64,000 nucleotides of DNA from [Clostridium] leptum DSM 753 (GCA_000154345.1 DS480348.1:434001-498000), one strand, 5' to 3'. Shown: positions 32,642-42,129, counted from the stretch's first letter. Numbers and translations: made by a program. Notes: generated by a model from the letters alone, not told the origin.

Positions 32642-34036
32642 ATGACGAGAACTGAAATCGCGAGCTTGTATCAAAGTCCAGCCTCTTTCAGCGGAAAAAA
32701 GGTTACGGTCTGCGGCTGGGTGCGAACCATCCGGGATTCCAAGGCCTTAGGCTTTATGGAACTGAACGACGGCAGCTGCTTTAAGGGCGTCCAGGTGGTC
32801 TTTGAGGATAAGAAAATTGATAACTTTAAGGAAATCGCCAAGCTGAACGTAGGAGCGGCGGTGACCGTTAACGGCGAGTTTGTGGAAACTCCTCAGGCGA
32901 AGCAGTCTTTTGAGCTTCACGCCTGTGAAATTCTGGTGGAAGGCCCGTCTTCTCCGGAATATCCGCTTCAAAAGAAGCGCCACAGCTTGGAGTACTTGAG
33001 AACCATCGCCCATCTGCGGCCTAGGGCAAACACCTTCTCCGCGGCGTTCCGGGTGCGTTCCGCGGCGGCCTTTGGCATCCACAAGTTTTTCCAGGAGAGG
33101 GGCTTTATTTACGCCCATACGCCGATTCTCACCGGCAGCGACTGCGAGGGCGCCGGCGAAATGTTTACCGCCACCACCTTGGATCTTGAGGATCCGCCCA
33201 GAGGCGAGGACGGCAGAATCGATTTTTCCCAAGATTTCTTTGAAAAGCACACCTCCTTGACGGTATCCGGACAGCTGGAAGCGGAATGCATGGCTATGGC
33301 ATTCGGAAAGGTTTATACCTTCGGCCCTACCTTCCGGGCGGAAAAATCCTATACCCAGCGCCATGCCGCGGAGTTTTGGATGATCGAGCCGGAGATTGCT
33401 TTCGCGGATTTAAACGACGACATGGATCTGGCCAGGGATATGATGAAATATGTTATCCGCTATGTAATGGATACCTGTCCTCAGGATCTGCAGTTTTTCA
33501 ACCAGTTTGTGGATAAGGGCCTGATCGACCGGCTGACCCATATTGTGGAATCGGATTTTGCCCATGTGACCTATACGGAAGCGGTGGAGATCCTGAAAAA
33601 GCATAACAGCCAGTTCGAGTACCAGGTGGACTGGGGCGTGGATTTGCAGACTGAGCATGAGAAATACCTGACTGAGCAGGTGTTCCAGAAGCCGGTATTT
33701 GTTACGGATTATCCCAAGGAGATCAAGTCCTTCTATATGCGCATGAATGACGACGGCAGGACTGTGGCCGCCATGGACATGCTGGTGCCGGGCATCGGGG
33801 AGATCATCGGCGGCAGCCAGCGTGAGGAGCGCCTGGATCGGCTGACCGCGCGGATGAAGGAGCTGGGCCTCAAGGAAGCGGATTACTGGTGGTATTTGGA
33901 TCTGCGCCGCTTCGGAACCAACAAGCACGCGGGATTTGGCCTGGGCTTTGAGCGGCTGATTATGTACCTTACCGGAATTCAGAACATCCGGGACGTGCTT
34001 CCATTCCCAAGGACTACGGGAGTAGCGGAGTTTTAA
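32642..34036 (+). CDS. asnS: asparaginyl-tRNA synthetase
   Basis: 464-residue class IIb synthetase charging tRNA-Asn. OB-fold anticodon-binding domain at residues 1-110 (VTVCGWVRTIRDSK), motif 2 FRAEKSYTQRHAAEFWMIEPE and motif 3 GFGLGFERLIMYLTG. The conserved SQREERLDRL loop is present and the family-typical length is kept. The ATG at 32642, with GGGAG 9 bases before it, is chosen over ATG 32624. No T-box leader is visible upstream. Confidence 0.97.
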   Translation: MTRTEIASLYQSPASFSGKKVTVCGWVRTIRDSKALGFMELNDGSCFKGVQVVFEDKKIDNFKEIAKLNVGAAVTVNGEFVETPQAKQSFELHACEILVEGPSSPEYPLQKKRHSLEYLRTIAHLRPRANTFSAAFRVRSAAAFGIHKFFQERGFIYAHTPILTGSDCEGAGEMFTATTLDLEDPPRGEDGRIDFSQDFFEKHTSLTVSGQLEAECMAMAFGKVYTFGPTFRAEKSYTQRHAAEFWMIEPEIAFADLNDDMDLARDMMKYVIRYVMDTCPQDLQFFNQFVDKGLIDRLTHIVESDFAHVTYTEAVEILKKHNSQFEYQVDWGVDLQTEHEKYLTEQVFQKPVFVTDYPKEIKSFYMRMNDDGRTVAAMDMLVPGIGEIIGGSQREERLDRLTARMKELGLKEADYWWYLDLRRFGTNKHAGFGLGFERLIMYLTGIQNIRDVLPFPRTTGVAEF

Positions 34037-34079
34037 GAGGAAAGAACCTTTTTTCGGAATTTGCATATCCTATCAGTAT

Positions 34080-34108
34080 AAGGGCAGGCGGCGGCCTGCC
34101 CTTTCTTT
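34080..34108 (+). terminator. rho-independent terminator after asnS
   Basis: AAGGGCAGGC and GCCTGCCCTT pair around GGCG, followed by TCTTTT. Confidence 0.88.
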
Positions 34109-34147
34109 TGTGAAAAACGTTGAAAATGCAGGAAAAACTAAAAAGAC

Positions 34148-34176
34148 TTGCATTTTTCTGTTGGATGGTTTAAAAT
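34148..34176 (+). promoter_or_regulatory. sigma-A promoter of the aminotransferase gene
   Basis: TTGCAT at 34148-34153 and TAAAAT at 34171-34176, spacer 17, about 50 bases ahead of the start. Confidence 0.65.
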
Positions 34177-34224
34177 AACCTATGGTTTTGGCTGATGATT
34201 GCAATTACCGCAAGGAGGATTCTC

Positions 34225-35508
34225 ATGTTGGATTATTTATCGCTTGATAAAGCGCAGCTGCGGCAGAAGCAGCGGCTTTTGCAAAAGTCCTACGATGATT
34301 TTAAGGCAAAAGGATTAAAGCTGGATATGTCCAGAGGCAAGCCGGGAGCGGATCAGACCGACTTGTCCGGAGGCATGTTCGACATTTTAAATAAGGATTC
34401 GGATTTTCGCTGCAAAAGCGGGGTGGACTGCCGTAATTACGGTTTGCTGGAGGGTATTCCGGAAATGCGCGAGATGTTCGCTCAAATGCTGGGAGTATCG
34501 GCGGAAAATGTGTTTGTGGGAGGCAACTCCAGCCTCAATATGATGTTCGACGCCATTTCCTGTATGATGAGCCAGGGAATCGGCGGATGCGAGCCCTGGA
34601 ACCGTCAGGGCGCCATTAAATTCCTGTGTCCGGTGCCTGGCTATGACCGTCATTTTGGAATTACGGAATTTTTCGGCATCGAGATGATCAATGTTCCCAT
34701 GACTGACTTAGGCCCCGATATGAATATCGTGGAGGAATTGGCCGCATCTGATGACAAAATCAAGGGAATCTGGTGTGTGCCAAAGTATTCCAATCCCCAG
34801 GGAATTACTTATTCAGATGAAACCGTCCGCCGCTTCGCGGCACTGAAGCCTGCGGCTAAGGATTTTCGCATTATGTGGGATAACGCCTACGCGGTTCATG
34901 ATTTAAATGATACGCCGGACCATCTCTTAAACCTGATGGATGAATGCCGAAAAAATGGCAGCGAGGATCTTCCTATTCTGTTCTGCTCCACGTCGAAGAT
35001 TACCTTCCCAGGCTCCGGCGTAGCCGCTATGGCGGCATCGGAAAGCAATATGGCGGTGTTTAAAAGAAAGTACCAATACCAAACCATTGGCTATGATAAG
35101 CTGAACCAATTGAAGCATGTACGCTATTTTGGAGATTATCAGGGGCTTCTGGATCATATGCAGCTTCATCGGGCGATTTTAGAGCCGAAATTTCAGACTG
35201 TGCTCAGCATTTTGGATGAGGAATTGCTGGGAAGGGGAGTAGCCGCCTGGACAAAGCCGAACGGCGGTTATTTTGTCAGCGTCAACGTGCTTTCCGGCTG
35301 CGCTTCCAAGGTGGTTGCCCTGTGCAAGGAGGCAGGCGTAGCGCTGACCAATGCCGGGGCTACCTATCCCTACGGCAAGGACCCTAACGACAGCAACATC
35401 CGTTTAGCGCCCACCTACCCGCCGGTCTGCGAGCTGGAGACGGCGATGCAGCTTTTCTGCATCTGCGTCAAGCTGGCGGCGGTGGAAAAGCTTCTGGAAA
35501 AAATGTAA
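34225..35508 (+). CDS. aspartate-type aminotransferase (class I, subgroup Ic)
   Basis: 427-residue PLP aminotransferase of the group often annotated as class Ic aspartate aminotransferase. Visible: LDMSRGKPGADQTDLS near the N-terminus, CVPKYSNPQGITYSDE (the PLP-ring Asn), IMWDNAYAVHDL (Asp/Tyr of the PLP site), STSKITFPGSGVAA with the Schiff-base lysine, and the C-terminal NIRLAPTYP arginine for substrate carboxylate. AAGGAGG lies before ATG 34225. Monocistronic, with its own promoter and terminator. Substrate is probably aspartate/2-oxoglutarate. Confidence 0.92.
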   Translation: MLDYLSLDKAQLRQKQRLLQKSYDDFKAKGLKLDMSRGKPGADQTDLSGGMFDILNKDSDFRCKSGVDCRNYGLLEGIPEMREMFAQMLGVSAENVFVGGNSSLNMMFDAISCMMSQGIGGCEPWNRQGAIKFLCPVPGYDRHFGITEFFGIEMINVPMTDLGPDMNIVEELAASDDKIKGIWCVPKYSNPQGITYSDETVRRFAALKPAAKDFRIMWDNAYAVHDLNDTPDHLLNLMDECRKNGSEDLPILFCSTSKITFPGSGVAAMAASESNMAVFKRKYQYQTIGYDKLNQLKHVRYFGDYQGLLDHMQLHRAILEPKFQTVLSILDEELLGRGVAAWTKPNGGYFVSVNVLSGCASKVVALCKEAGVALTNAGATYPYGKDPNDSNIRLAPTYPPVCELETAMQLFCICVKLAAVEKLLEKM

Positions 35509-35543
35509 GGGAAAGAATCCATTATCACGGCATTTGCGCTGCA

Positions 35544-35578
35544 AACGGCCGCCGGAGCATCCGGCGGCCGTTGCTTTT
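35544..35578 (+). terminator. rho-independent terminator after the aminotransferase gene
   Basis: AACGGCCGCCGG (35544-35555) pairs with CCGGCGGCCGTT (35561-35572), then GCTTTT. Confidence 0.88.
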
Positions 35579-35930
35579 GACCGCTTCAGCAAGGCGGCTG
35601 TCAGGGGAAGCACAGGGCGTTGGAAAGCGGCGGGCGACAGTGTGGAAACGGAGGCGGCGAAGGATTTTTAGGCGGGCGGAATTATGAGGCCATCTTCCGG
35701 CCGGTACTGTCAGGGCAGCGGATGCCGGATGCTTATTCGGCAAACAGAACGCTTCACGGTTAATGGGCTGCGGGGGATAAAACACCCTGATTTTCTTGCT
35801 GCGGCAGGCCCGTTGCCGTGCAAAGCCCGACGGACGATTCTATATGAAAATTCGCGGCGGTTTTTTCTGGAAATTTAACCGTGGTACGTAAATATTTCCA
35901 AATTCTGCCTTGCTGCGGCAGGACATTCCA
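35579..35930. other. intergenic, no gene supported
   Basis: About 350 bases before the secD promoter. Open frames on both strands lack start signals and known protein features. No repeats or RNA elements that I can recognise. Confidence 0.5.
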
Positions 35931-35959
35931 TTGACTTTTTCGTCTAAAAAACATATAAT
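35931..35959 (+). promoter_or_regulatory. sigma-A promoter of secD-secF
   Basis: TTGACT at 35931-35936, spacer 17, perfect TATAAT at 35954-35959. Leader of about 95 bases. Confidence 0.85.
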
Positions 35960-36057
35960 TAATTTTGTTACGTCTGCGAGTGGATATCGAAAGCTGTTTT
36001 GGGGGACGTTTTCTCATATTTCTTCGCGGATACCAAACTACATTGGAGGATTTGCGC

Positions 36058-37464
36058 ATGAAGCGAGTAGCAAAACCGGTATTTTTTATCGTTGCCCTCC
36101 TGATCATCGCCCTGAGTTGTATGGCGTTTTTCGGCGTCCACGGCAGGAACGGAGATATCCCCGTTACCTACATAAAGGGGCTTAACGATATCAGATGGGG
36201 TATTGACATCAAAGGCGGCGTGGAGGCTACCTTCAGCCCCGCGGACGGCGTGCAGGCCACAAGAGAGGATATGGAGTCCGCGAAGGCCATTATTGAGCTC
36301 CGTATGGTGAATAACAACATCACCGATTATGAGCTTTACGCGGATTACGATAACGGAAAGGTCATCGTCCGCTTTCCTTGGAAAGAGGATGAGACCGACT
36401 TCGATCCGGAAGCTGCCGTAGAGGAGCTTTCCGCAACCGCCCTGCTGACCTTCCGGGAGGGCGGGGAATATGAAACCACCGAGGTGGGCTCGGACGGACA
36501 GCCGATCTATAAGACGCCTGCGGGAACTACCGCTGAGAACGTGATTATGGACGGTAAGGACGTGGTGTCCGCCAAGGCCGGTATGATTCAGGACGATAAC
36601 GGCGCTCAGCAGTTCGTAGTGGATCTGGAATTTAACGACGAGGGCAGGGAGCTGTTCGGCGAGGCCACCAGCCGGCTGGTGGGACAAACCATCTCCATTT
36701 GGATGGACGACGTGATGATCTCTCAGGCTACGGTAAAGGAAGCGATCACCGAAGGAAAATGTAATATCTCCGGCAACTTCACTTCCTCTGAGGCAGCCGC
36801 CTTAGCCAGCAAGATTCAGGCCGGCGCCTTGCCCTTTAAACTGGAAACCACGAACCTGAGAACCATTAACCCGACCCTGGGCGCTTCCGCCCTGAACGCG
36901 ATGGCTTTGGCCGGCGCGATCGCTTTGGTGCTGGTCTGCCTGTTTATGTTAATTGTATACAGGGTGCCGGGCTTTGTAGCCTGCATCGCCCTGCTGGGAC
37001 AGGTCGCCTTGTCTCTGGCCTGTGTCTCCGGCTTCTTTAACTTTGTGCCCAGCTTCACCCTGACCTTGCCTGGCATCGCCGGCGTGATTCTTTCCATTGG
37101 TATGGGTGTGGACGCCAATATTATTACCAACGAGCGCATCAAGGAGGAACTGAGAGCTGGCAAAACCTTGGATGGCGCCATCCGTACCGGCAGCAAGACA
37201 AGCTTCGCCGCGATTTTTGACGGCAATATTACGGTAATCATCGTGGCCGTGATCCTGATGCTGGTGTTCGGGCCGAGCAATATTTTGTCCGGCATTTTCG
37301 GCGCTTCCACTACCGGGACTATTTACTCCTTCGGCTATACCCTGCTGGTGGGCGTCATCGGCAACTTCCTCATGGGCGTCACCGCCTCCCGCCTGATGCT
37401 TTCTTCCCTGTCGGGATATAAGTTCATGCGCAAAAAATCTTGGTATGGAGGTGGCGCAGAATGA
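36058..37464 (+). CDS. secD: protein translocase subunit SecD
   Basis: 468-residue RND-type membrane protein that uses the proton/sodium gradient to pull secreted proteins through SecYEG. It has an N-terminal transmembrane helix, the conserved WGIDIKGGVEATF segment at about residue 43, the P1 extracytoplasmic domain, and five C-terminal helices with GIAGVILSIGMGVDANIITNERIKEE and the GTIYSFGYTLLVGV stretch. GGAGG lies 9 bases before ATG 36058; the open frame upstream is not conserved. Its stop overlaps the secF start (ATGA). Confidence 0.97.
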   Translation: MKRVAKPVFFIVALLIIALSCMAFFGVHGRNGDIPVTYIKGLNDIRWGIDIKGGVEATFSPADGVQATREDMESAKAIIELRMVNNNITDYELYADYDNGKVIVRFPWKEDETDFDPEAAVEELSATALLTFREGGEYETTEVGSDGQPIYKTPAGTTAENVIMDGKDVVSAKAGMIQDDNGAQQFVVDLEFNDEGRELFGEATSRLVGQTISIWMDDVMISQATVKEAITEGKCNISGNFTSSEAAALASKIQAGALPFKLETTNLRTINPTLGASALNAMALAGAIALVLVCLFMLIVYRVPGFVACIALLGQVALSLACVSGFFNFVPSFTLTLPGIAGVILSIGMGVDANIITNERIKEELRAGKTLDGAIRTGSKTSFAAIFDGNITVIIVAVILMLVFGPSNILSGIFGASTTGTIYSFGYTLLVGVIGNFLMGVTASRLMLSSLSGYKFMRKKSWYGGGAE

Positions 37465-38423
37465 AATTCCATCAGTTTAAAATCAGATTTGTAGAAAATA
37501 AGAAGATTTTCTTCGGGATTTCTATCGCCGTATTGCTGATCGGCGTAATCTTTAATGTGATCTTCGGCGCGAGGCTGGATATTCAGTTTACCGGCGGCGC
37601 GATCGTGAACTACTCTTTTACCGGAGAGATCAATACCGACGAGCTGGCGGCTCTGGTAGAGGAAACTACCGGAAAAAGCGTCAATGTCAATGAGAGCACC
37701 GACATTGTGGCCGGCGAGGACGGCGCGATCAACAATAACGTGTCTATCGAGTTTGCCGGCAACGACGCCTTGTCCCTGGAGGGCCAAAAGGCTATGGAGG
37801 ACGCGATTCAGGAAAAATATCCGGATAACGGCTTTCAAAAGCTGGAGTCTGACTCGGTTGACCCGGTCAACGGGGAAAAGTTCCTGCTGAAATGTCTTTG
37901 CGCGGTAGGCTTAGCCGCCGTGCTGATGATTATTTATATCGCTTTCCGGTTCCGTAAAATCGGCGGCTGGTCCGCCGGCGTGGTAGCTGTTATCGCGCTG
38001 CTGCACGACGTGGCGGTTATTTACTTTACCTTTGTGGTGTTCCGGATGCCGGTAGACGACAATTTCATCGCTGTGGTTCTGACGATACTGGGCTACTCGC
38101 TGAACGATACCATCATCATTTACGACCGTATTCGTGAAAACAGGAGGATTATGGGCCCCAGAGCCGAGATCGGCGAACTGGTCAATACCAGTATCAATCA
38201 GACCCTGACCCGTACCATCAATACCTCTGTGGCTACTGTAATGGCCGTAGGCGTTGTAGTCGTGGTGGGCCTGGTATACAATTTGTCTTCTGTGGTAACC
38301 TTCGCCCTCCCGCTGATGTTCGGTATCATCTGCGGCTGCTATTCCAGCACCTGTATTACCGGCCCTCTTTGGGTGGTATGGCGCCGGTACCGCGCGAAAA
38401 AATTGGATGCAAAAAAAGCATAA
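37461..38423 (+). CDS. secF: protein translocase subunit SecF
   Basis: 320-residue partner of SecD with six transmembrane helices. N-terminal helix, then LDIQFTGGAIVNYSFTG, and the C-terminal core with RKIGGWSAGVVAVIALLHDV, GYSLNDTIIIYDRIRENRR and TINTSVATVMAV, all SecF hallmarks. GGAGGTGG inside the end of secD is its ribosome binding site. Separate secD and secF rather than a fused secDF, as in many clostridia. Confidence 0.97.
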   Translation: MKFHQFKIRFVENKKIFFGISIAVLLIGVIFNVIFGARLDIQFTGGAIVNYSFTGEINTDELAALVEETTGKSVNVNESTDIVAGEDGAINNNVSIEFAGNDALSLEGQKAMEDAIQEKYPDNGFQKLESDSVDPVNGEKFLLKCLCAVGLAAVLMIIYIAFRFRKIGGWSAGVVAVIALLHDVAVIYFTFVVFRMPVDDNFIAVVLTILGYSLNDTIIIYDRIRENRRIMGPRAEIGELVNTSINQTLTRTINTSVATVMAVGVVVVVGLVYNLSSVVTFALPLMFGIICGCYSSTCITGPLWVVWRRYRAKKLDAKKA

Positions 38424-38451
38424 ATCCGGTAAAGCTAACATAGAGAATTTG

Positions 38452-38485
38452 AAAAGGCCATTCGCGGCGCGCGGATGGCCTTTTT
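38452..38485 (+). terminator. rho-independent terminator after secF
   Basis: AAAAGGCCAT (38452-38461) and ATGGCC followed by TTTTT (38475-38485). Shows that the next gene starts downstream of the ATG at 38475. Confidence 0.82.
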
Positions 38486-38501
38486 GAAAGGAGGAAAAGC
38501 T

Positions 38502-39302
38502 TTGGCGCTGGGAATTTCAACGGCCTGCCTTTATCCTATGGCGATGGAGGACAGCCTGCAGACCCTGATCGATTCAGGATTTCGGGAATTCGAAATTTTT
38601 ATCAATACCTATTCCGAGATGGAGCCGGAATTTCTGACCATGCTGGAAGAAAAGCTGAAGCCTCAGGGATGCCGGGTGAAGTCCTTGCATCCATTTACCT
38701 CAGGGTTTGAATCTTATCTGTTGTTTTCCAATTACGAGCGGCGGTTTCAGGATGGCGCTTCCTTTTACCGCAGGTATTTTGAAATGGCCCGGCGGCTGGG
38801 AGCGGAAATCCTAGTGATTCACGGTGACCGCAGCTTTGAAAAAAGCGGCCTGAATGACCGGGAATACTATGACCGGTTTGGAATCCTTTCCCGGATCGCC
38901 AGAGAATACGGCGTCACGCTGGCTCAGGAAAACGTAAACGCCTTCCGCAGCCAGGACTGCGGCTTTATACGGAATATGCGGGAATATTTAAAAGAAGACG
39001 CAAGCTTTGTGCTGGATGTGAAGCAGGCCGTCCGCTCGGGAAGGGATCCCTATGAAATGTGCGAGGCTATGGGAAAAAACTTAGTTCATATCCATATTAA
39101 TGACAACAGGCCCGGACGCGACTGCCTGCTGCCGGGACGCGGGGAAATGGATTACGCGCGGCTGCTGAGTATTCTCAGAGAGAACCATTATCGAGGGGAT
39201 TTCATTATCGAGGTGTATCGGAAGGATTTTGCTCAGATTTCCGAGCTGGCAGACGCTTACCGCTTTCTTCAATCCGCTGGCTTTGAGTCCTGCTTTGGAT
39301 AA
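38502..39302 (+). CDS. sugar phosphate isomerase/epimerase-like TIM barrel
   Basis: 266-residue member of the xylose-isomerase-like TIM-barrel superfamily (AP endonuclease 2 fold). It opens GISTACLYPMAMEDSLQ, with metal-binding-type residues in VIHGDR, LAQENVNAF, FVLDVKQAVRSG, HIHINDNRPG and FIIEVYRKDF. The substrate cannot be told from sequence; family members act on sugars, inositols or hydroxypyruvate. The TTG at 38502, with AAAGGAGG 7 bases before it, is chosen, since the in-frame ATG at 38475 is inside the secF terminator. Confidence 0.88.
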   Translation: MALGISTACLYPMAMEDSLQTLIDSGFREFEIFINTYSEMEPEFLTMLEEKLKPQGCRVKSLHPFTSGFESYLLFSNYERRFQDGASFYRRYFEMARRLGAEILVIHGDRSFEKSGLNDREYYDRFGILSRIAREYGVTLAQENVNAFRSQDCGFIRNMREYLKEDASFVLDVKQAVRSGRDPYEMCEAMGKNLVHIHINDNRPGRDCLLPGRGEMDYARLLSILRENHYRGDFIIEVYRKDFAQISELADAYRFLQSAGFESCFG

Positions 39303-39309
39303 ATTTTCT

Positions 39310-39338
39310 TGCGGGGAAAGAAACTGTGTGTTATACTA
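39310..39338 (+). promoter_or_regulatory. sigma-A promoter of nrdR
   Basis: TTGCGG at 39310-39315 and TATACT at 39333-39338, spacer 17. Confidence 0.65.
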
Positions 39339-39413
39339 CAATTGTAGCAATGCTTTCGCTTTTATCGTGAAATTGATTTTTGTCACGCGCTTTATTAAAG
39401 GAGGGAAAGAGTT

Positions 39414-39872
39414 TTGAAGTGTCCGTTTTGTGGTTATGAGGAAAGCAGGGTAGTGGACTCCAGGCCCGCCGACGACGGGGAAAGAATCCGCAGAAGACGG
39501 GAATGCCTGGGCTGCGGCAAGCGCTTCACCACCTATGAGGTGATCGAGACGGTTCCTGTAATTGTCATTAAAAAGGATAAGTCCCGGGAAGTGTTCGACC
39601 GGAATAAGCTGATTAACGGCCTGCTGAGGGCTTGCGCCAACCGGCCGATTTCCATTGCCGCCATTGAAAAAATGGTGGATGATATTGAGGCGAAGCTTCA
39701 AAATTCTCTCGACCGGGAGGTTTCCTCCACTCTGATTGGGGAGTATGCCATGGAGGCGCTGAAAGAGGTAGATGAGGTAGCCTATGTGCGTTTTGCTTCA
39801 GTCTACCGGCAGTTCAAGGATATTAATTCCTTCCTGGAGGAATTAAACCAGTTGATGAAAAACAAGAATTAG
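39414..39872 (+). CDS. nrdR: NrdR, ribonucleotide reductase repressor
   Basis: 152-residue zinc-finger/ATP-cone repressor that senses ATP/dATP and binds NrdR boxes before nrd genes. Zinc ribbon CPFCGYEESRVVDSRPADDG...CLGCGKRF (residues 3-36), then the ATP-cone with VIVIKKDKSREVFDRNKL and VRFASVYRQFKD. TTG start after AAAGGAGGG. No nrd gene is nearby. Confidence 0.97.
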   Translation: MKCPFCGYEESRVVDSRPADDGERIRRRRECLGCGKRFTTYEVIETVPVIVIKKDKSREVFDRNKLINGLLRACANRPISIAAIEKMVDDIEAKLQNSLDREVSSTLIGEYAMEALKEVDEVAYVRFASVYRQFKDINSFLEELNQLMKNKN

Positions 39873-39881
39873 AAAAAGCTT

Positions 39882-39915
39882 AAGCCGCCGGATTCCGAAT
39901 CCGGCGGCTTTTTTT
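39882..39915 (+). terminator. rho-independent terminator after nrdR
   Basis: AAGCCGCCGGAT (39882-39893) and ATCCGGCGGCTT (39899-39910), then T's. 12-bp perfect stem. Confidence 0.9.
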
Positions 39916-39973
39916 GCCTTTCAAAACATAAGAATGCCGCTTAAGGCATAAGCTTCACTAAGGGGGGATTGCG

Positions 39974-40741
39974 GTGAGATTTTTTGTGCTGACCAAAAAG
40001 AAGCTGTTAGCCTTTGGATGCTGTGTGCTGGTAGGAGCGCTGGCGGTAATGATCGGATTCCAAGGGGCGGGCGCTATTTTGCAGACGGTGGCGTCTCCGC
40101 GGAAAAGCCCGATTTATTCCGTACAAAGAGAGGATAAGGTGGTTTCCCTTACCTTCGACACCGCTTGGGGAAACGGGCAGACAGAGGATATCCTGAATAT
40201 TCTGGAGCAATACGAAGTGAAAAGCACCTTTTTTGTCACAGGGGAATGGGCCCAGGAATATCCGGAAATGGTGAAAGCGATGAGCGGCCAGGGACACGAC
40301 GTATGCAACTATTCCGACACACATCCCCATATGCCTCAGGTCGGAAAGGAACAGCAGCTGGCGGAAATTACCGGATGCAATGAAAAAATTAAGGAGATCA
40401 CCGGACTTAGTCCTATTTTATTCCGGGCGCCCTACGGCGATTACGATAATTCGGTGGTGGAAGCCGCCAATGACCTGGGAATGTACTGTATCCAGTGGAA
40501 TATTGACAGCTACGACTGGCAGGATCCTTCTCCGGAAAACATGAAAAACAGGCTCTCGTCCCAGTTGAAGCCAGGCTCCATCATCCTTCTGCACAACGGC
40601 GCAGAGGCCACAGTTCAAACCTTGCCCGCCGCGATAGCGGCTATCCAGGGAGAGGGATATCAAATTGTACCGGTTTCCCAGCTGCTGCTGTCCGGTTCCT
40701 ACCTTGTGGACCATGAGGGCAGGCAGGTCCCGCAGCCGTAG
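39974..40741 (+). CDS. PdaB-like polysaccharide deacetylase homolog
   Basis: 255-residue NodB-fold protein with an N-terminal signal anchor (residues 10-32), similar to sporulation protein PdaB, needed for spore cortex maintenance in Bacillus. Motif 1 reads LTFDTAWGN where active deacetylases have TFDDG, so the metal-binding second Asp is Thr. Motif 2 reads NYSDTHPHM, with Tyr in place of the first zinc-binding His. RAPYGDYD and LLHNG are kept. Two of three metal ligands are therefore missing, so catalysis is doubtful. GTG start after AAGGGGGG. Confidence 0.87.
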   Translation: MRFFVLTKKKLLAFGCCVLVGALAVMIGFQGAGAILQTVASPRKSPIYSVQREDKVVSLTFDTAWGNGQTEDILNILEQYEVKSTFFVTGEWAQEYPEMVKAMSGQGHDVCNYSDTHPHMPQVGKEQQLAEITGCNEKIKEITGLSPILFRAPYGDYDNSVVEAANDLGMYCIQWNIDSYDWQDPSPENMKNRLSSQLKPGSIILLHNGAEATVQTLPAAIAAIQGEGYQIVPVSQLLLSGSYLVDHEGRQVPQP

Positions 40742-40876
40742 CGCCCCGCGGCTTAGAATTTTGAAGATGCGTTTAACAAAATGCTGTAATCATCAGGAGG
40801 TTTATCGTCAAATAACTGAAATAAAGTCAGATCTCCGATTTTACCATTACCATAGGCCTTTTGGTGAAAGCACGCG

Positions 40877-40925
40877 AAAAGCGTAGGGAGGATCAGTAAA
40901 AACTGATCCTCCCTACGCTTTTTGT
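40877..40925. terminator. long bidirectional terminator, pdaB-like/hydF
   Basis: 21-bp perfect stem from AAAAGCGTAGGGAGGATC (40877 on) to its reverse complement ending CTACGCTTTT, with a 4-base A loop. T-rich on both strands; ends both convergent transcripts. Confidence 0.9.
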
Positions 40926-40938
40926 TTTAAGACTCAGC

Positions 40939-42129
40939 TTACAAATCGATTTTATCCAAAATACCAGAGAGCTTGGCGATGGCCACGCCGTAATTGGTAA
41001 TAGGCACGCCTTGGCTTTTAGCCCGGTCAATACGGGACATGACATGGCGGCGGTTAAACATGCAGGCGCCGCAGTGGATAATCAGGTCATAGCCGGATAA
41101 ATCCTCGGGAAAGGCGGGCCCTCCCACTACGTCCACCGCGAGCCCCTGGCCCACCTTGTTTCGCAGCATCCGCGGCAGCTTTTCACGGCCAATGTCCTCT
41201 GATAAAGGAGCGTGTGTGCAGGCCTCAGCGATCAGCACCTTGGAGTGTTCCGTCAGGCTCTCGATGGCAGCCGCGCCCTGGACAAACTCGGAGAGATCTC
41301 CTTTGTAGTTAGCGAACAGCACCGAGAAGGAGGTGAGCCTGCTCTCTTTTGGCTTTTTGTCGTAAACGGTTTTAAACACTTGAGAATCAGTGATAATCCA
41401 TTTCGGCGGCTGCTTCAAAGCGGAAAGGGCCTCATCCAGCTTGTCTGTGGTACAGCTCATCACCAGACATCTGTGATCCAAAAGATCCCGGATAGTCTGC
41501 ACCTGGGGCAAAATCAGCCGGCCCTTTGGCGCTTGGATATCCTGAGGCATTACCAGAAGCACACAATCCCCCTGAGACACCAGATGTCCCGTGATGCTCT
41601 CCTGCTCGTAATCCTCGGGCAGAAGCCGGATCAGCTCCTCACGAACCTTGTCGATGCCTTCCCGGGTTTTGGTGCTGACCAGTACGGGGGAAAGGCCGTA
41701 ATCCCTTTTCAGGGTGTCCGCATAGGCTTGGGGGTTCTCTAAAAGATCCAGCTTATTCACCACGGCCAAAATCGGCGTTTTTTTCTGTTTCAAAAGAGAA
41801 AGCCACTCTTTTTCCTCGGTGACGGGACGGCCGTCAAACACCAGAACAGCGATGTCTGTTTTCTCCAAAGCCTGTCGGGTTTTTTCCACCCTAAGCCTGC
41901 CCAGTTCGCCCTCGTCGTCAAAGCCGGCGGTATCGATCAGCATGCAGGGGCCGATGCCGTGAATCTCCATGGCCTTATAAACAGGATCCGTGGTGGTGCC
42001 GGCGAAATCGGAAACCAAAGCGGTCTCTTGGTTGGTGATGGCGTTGATCAGAGAGGATTTCCCGCTGTTCCGCTTACCATATAAACCAATATGGACGCGG
42101 TTGGCGCTTGGGGTGCTTGACAGGCTCAT
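40939..42129 (-). CDS. hydF: HydF, [FeFe]-hydrogenase maturation GTPase
   Basis: 396-residue scaffold that assembles and delivers the 2Fe subcluster of the H-cluster. N-terminal GTPase with G1 YGKRNSGKSSL, G2 TTTDPVYK, G3 DTAGFDDEG and G4 NKLD; C-terminal Fe-S site with the CxH motif (ACTHAPLSED) and CGACMFNRRHVMSRI. GGAGG lies 8 bases before ATG 42129. Last gene of the TM1266-hydE-hydG-hydF operon, ending at a strong terminator. The hydrogenase itself is not in the window. Confidence 0.96.
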   Translation of the reverse strand: MSLSSTPSANRVHIGLYGKRNSGKSSLINAITNQETALVSDFAGTTTDPVYKAMEIHGIGPCMLIDTAGFDDEGELGRLRVEKTRQALEKTDIAVLVFDGRPVTEEKEWLSLLKQKKTPILAVVNKLDLLENPQAYADTLKRDYGLSPVLVSTKTREGIDKVREELIRLLPEDYEQESITGHLVSQGDCVLLVMPQDIQAPKGRLILPQVQTIRDLLDHRCLVMSCTTDKLDEALSALKQPPKWIITDSQVFKTVYDKKPKESRLTSFSVLFANYKGDLSEFVQGAAAIESLTEHSKVLIAEACTHAPLSEDIGREKLPRMLRNKVGQGLAVDVVGGPAFPEDLSGYDLIIHCGACMFNRRHVMSRIDRAKSQGVPITNYGVAIAKLSGILDKIDL

